Assembly: GCA_045627045.1 (NCBI GenBank)
Contig: JAZQMY010000072.1
Span: 1-13,502 of the forward strand
Source of the DNA: SIG351 sp045627045
Lineage (GTDB): Bacteria; Bacillota; Clostridia; HGM11327
Direction: 5' to 3'
Length of the DNA: 13,502 nt
The notes under the pieces are model-generated. The model saw only the letters and a program-made list of their open reading frames with translations, searched no databases and was not told the origin of the DNA. This document shows, piece after piece, positions 13,057-13,502 of the stretch. A program made the position numbers and the translations under genes. Numbering within the stretch: the stretch's first letter is position 1; every line of letters begins with the position of its first letter.

Positions 13057-13502
13057 CCAACTTTTGCATCTGATTGAATTTTACGTCAACAAGCATCGAT
13101 CTTCCGAACATATATACATCGACTTTAGCTTTCTGCTTGTCCTCTTCAATGCTCTTTACAACGCCTGTAAAGTTTTCAAGCGGACCGGAGAGTATCTTTA
13201 CGTTCTCTCCGACGGAAATATCTATATCGACCTGAATATCTTCAATGCCGAGCCTGATGATTTCTTCATTCGGAAGCGGAACCGGTTCGTTTTCGCCTCC
13301 AACAAAGCCTGTTACGCCTTTGATGTAACGAACTACGTTCCATGTTTCATCGTCCTTGATCATTTTGAGGAATACATAGCCGGGGAAAGTCTTACGCTTT
13401 ACAACCTTGCTTTTGCCGTCCTCGATCTCGCCTGCAGTCTCTTCGGGAATGTGAACTTCAAGGATTTTATTATGAAGATTACGGTTTTCAACTGCCATTT
13501 CT
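13052..13502 (-). CDS. nusG: Transcription termination/antitermination factor NusG (5' end outside window)
   Basis: The frame stays open to the window edge, so only the last 150 or so residues are visible; the Met encoded at 13498 is internal by family comparison. The visible part holds the second half of the NGN domain (ENRNLHNKILEVHIPEE, KRKTFPGYVFLKM, VRYIKGVTGFVG). After a linker comes the C-terminal KOW domain (VGENVKILSGPLENFTGVVKSI). NusG binds RNA polymerase and affects pausing and Rho- or NusA-linked termination. Position before rplK is the conserved secE-nusG-rplKAJL order. Confidence 0.96.
   Translation of the reverse strand, partial: EMAVENRNLHNKILEVHIPEETAGEIEDGKSKVVKRKTFPGYVFLKMIKDDETWNVVRYIKGVTGFVGGENEPVPLPNEEIIRLGIEDIQVDIDISVGENVKILSGPLENFTGVVKSIEEDKQKAKVDVYMFGRSMLVDVKFNQMQKLD

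Noticed and set aside
1..13502. CRISPR array, tRNA or rRNA genes
   Set aside because: No regularly spaced repeats and no cloverleaf-like or rRNA-like segments were seen on either strand.

Overview
This 13.5 kb window reads as a chromosomal segment of a Gram-positive, low-to-mid GC Clostridia-type Bacillota, possibly a gut Oscillospiraceae or Lachnospiraceae relative. The evidence is strong AGGAGG-type ribosome sites, a nusG-rplK-rplA-rplJ-rplL block with an L10-type leader, a lipoprotein-type MetQ, a MntP pump and a cytoplasmic GH36 alpha-galactosidase. No species can be named. Every intact gene is on the minus strand, so the biological order runs from high to low coordinates.

Right part (13502 to about 10556): nusG (cut by the window edge), rplK, rplA, an L10 leader, rplJ (GTG start) and rplL, closed by a strong terminator. 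rpoB does not follow rplL. The next gene is instead a GH36 alpha-galactosidase driven by a perfect TTGACA-17-TATAAT promoter.

Middle (about 8463 to 4570): the metQ-metN-metI methionine importer, then the manganese exporter mntP. The 400-base region before metQ holds no S-box or T-box. It has a near-consensus promoter, a 28-codon ORF with a strong ribosome site and three internal Met codons in six (MCRMFM), and a strong intrinsic terminator ahead of metQ. The last codons of the small ORF copy the 3' arm of that terminator, so they could form an antiterminator. This has the layout of classical ribosome-mediated attenuation, with methionine as the sensed amino acid. It is the most interesting signal in the window.

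Left part (4612 to 1) is accessory. A decayed large serine recombinase fragment lies on the plus strand, with a stop in place of a zinc-ribbon Cys and an internal deletion. Next comes a large exported beta-helix protein with Pmp-like GGAIY/FENN repeats, one transmembrane helix and a cytoplasmic LuxR-type helix-turn-helix. This would be a membrane one-component regulator, but it is split by a single in-frame TAG. Beyond its terminator is a promoter with a poor -35 and a tandem 12-bp repeat just upstream. That promoter drives two Cys-rich zinc-binding proteins of unknown role.
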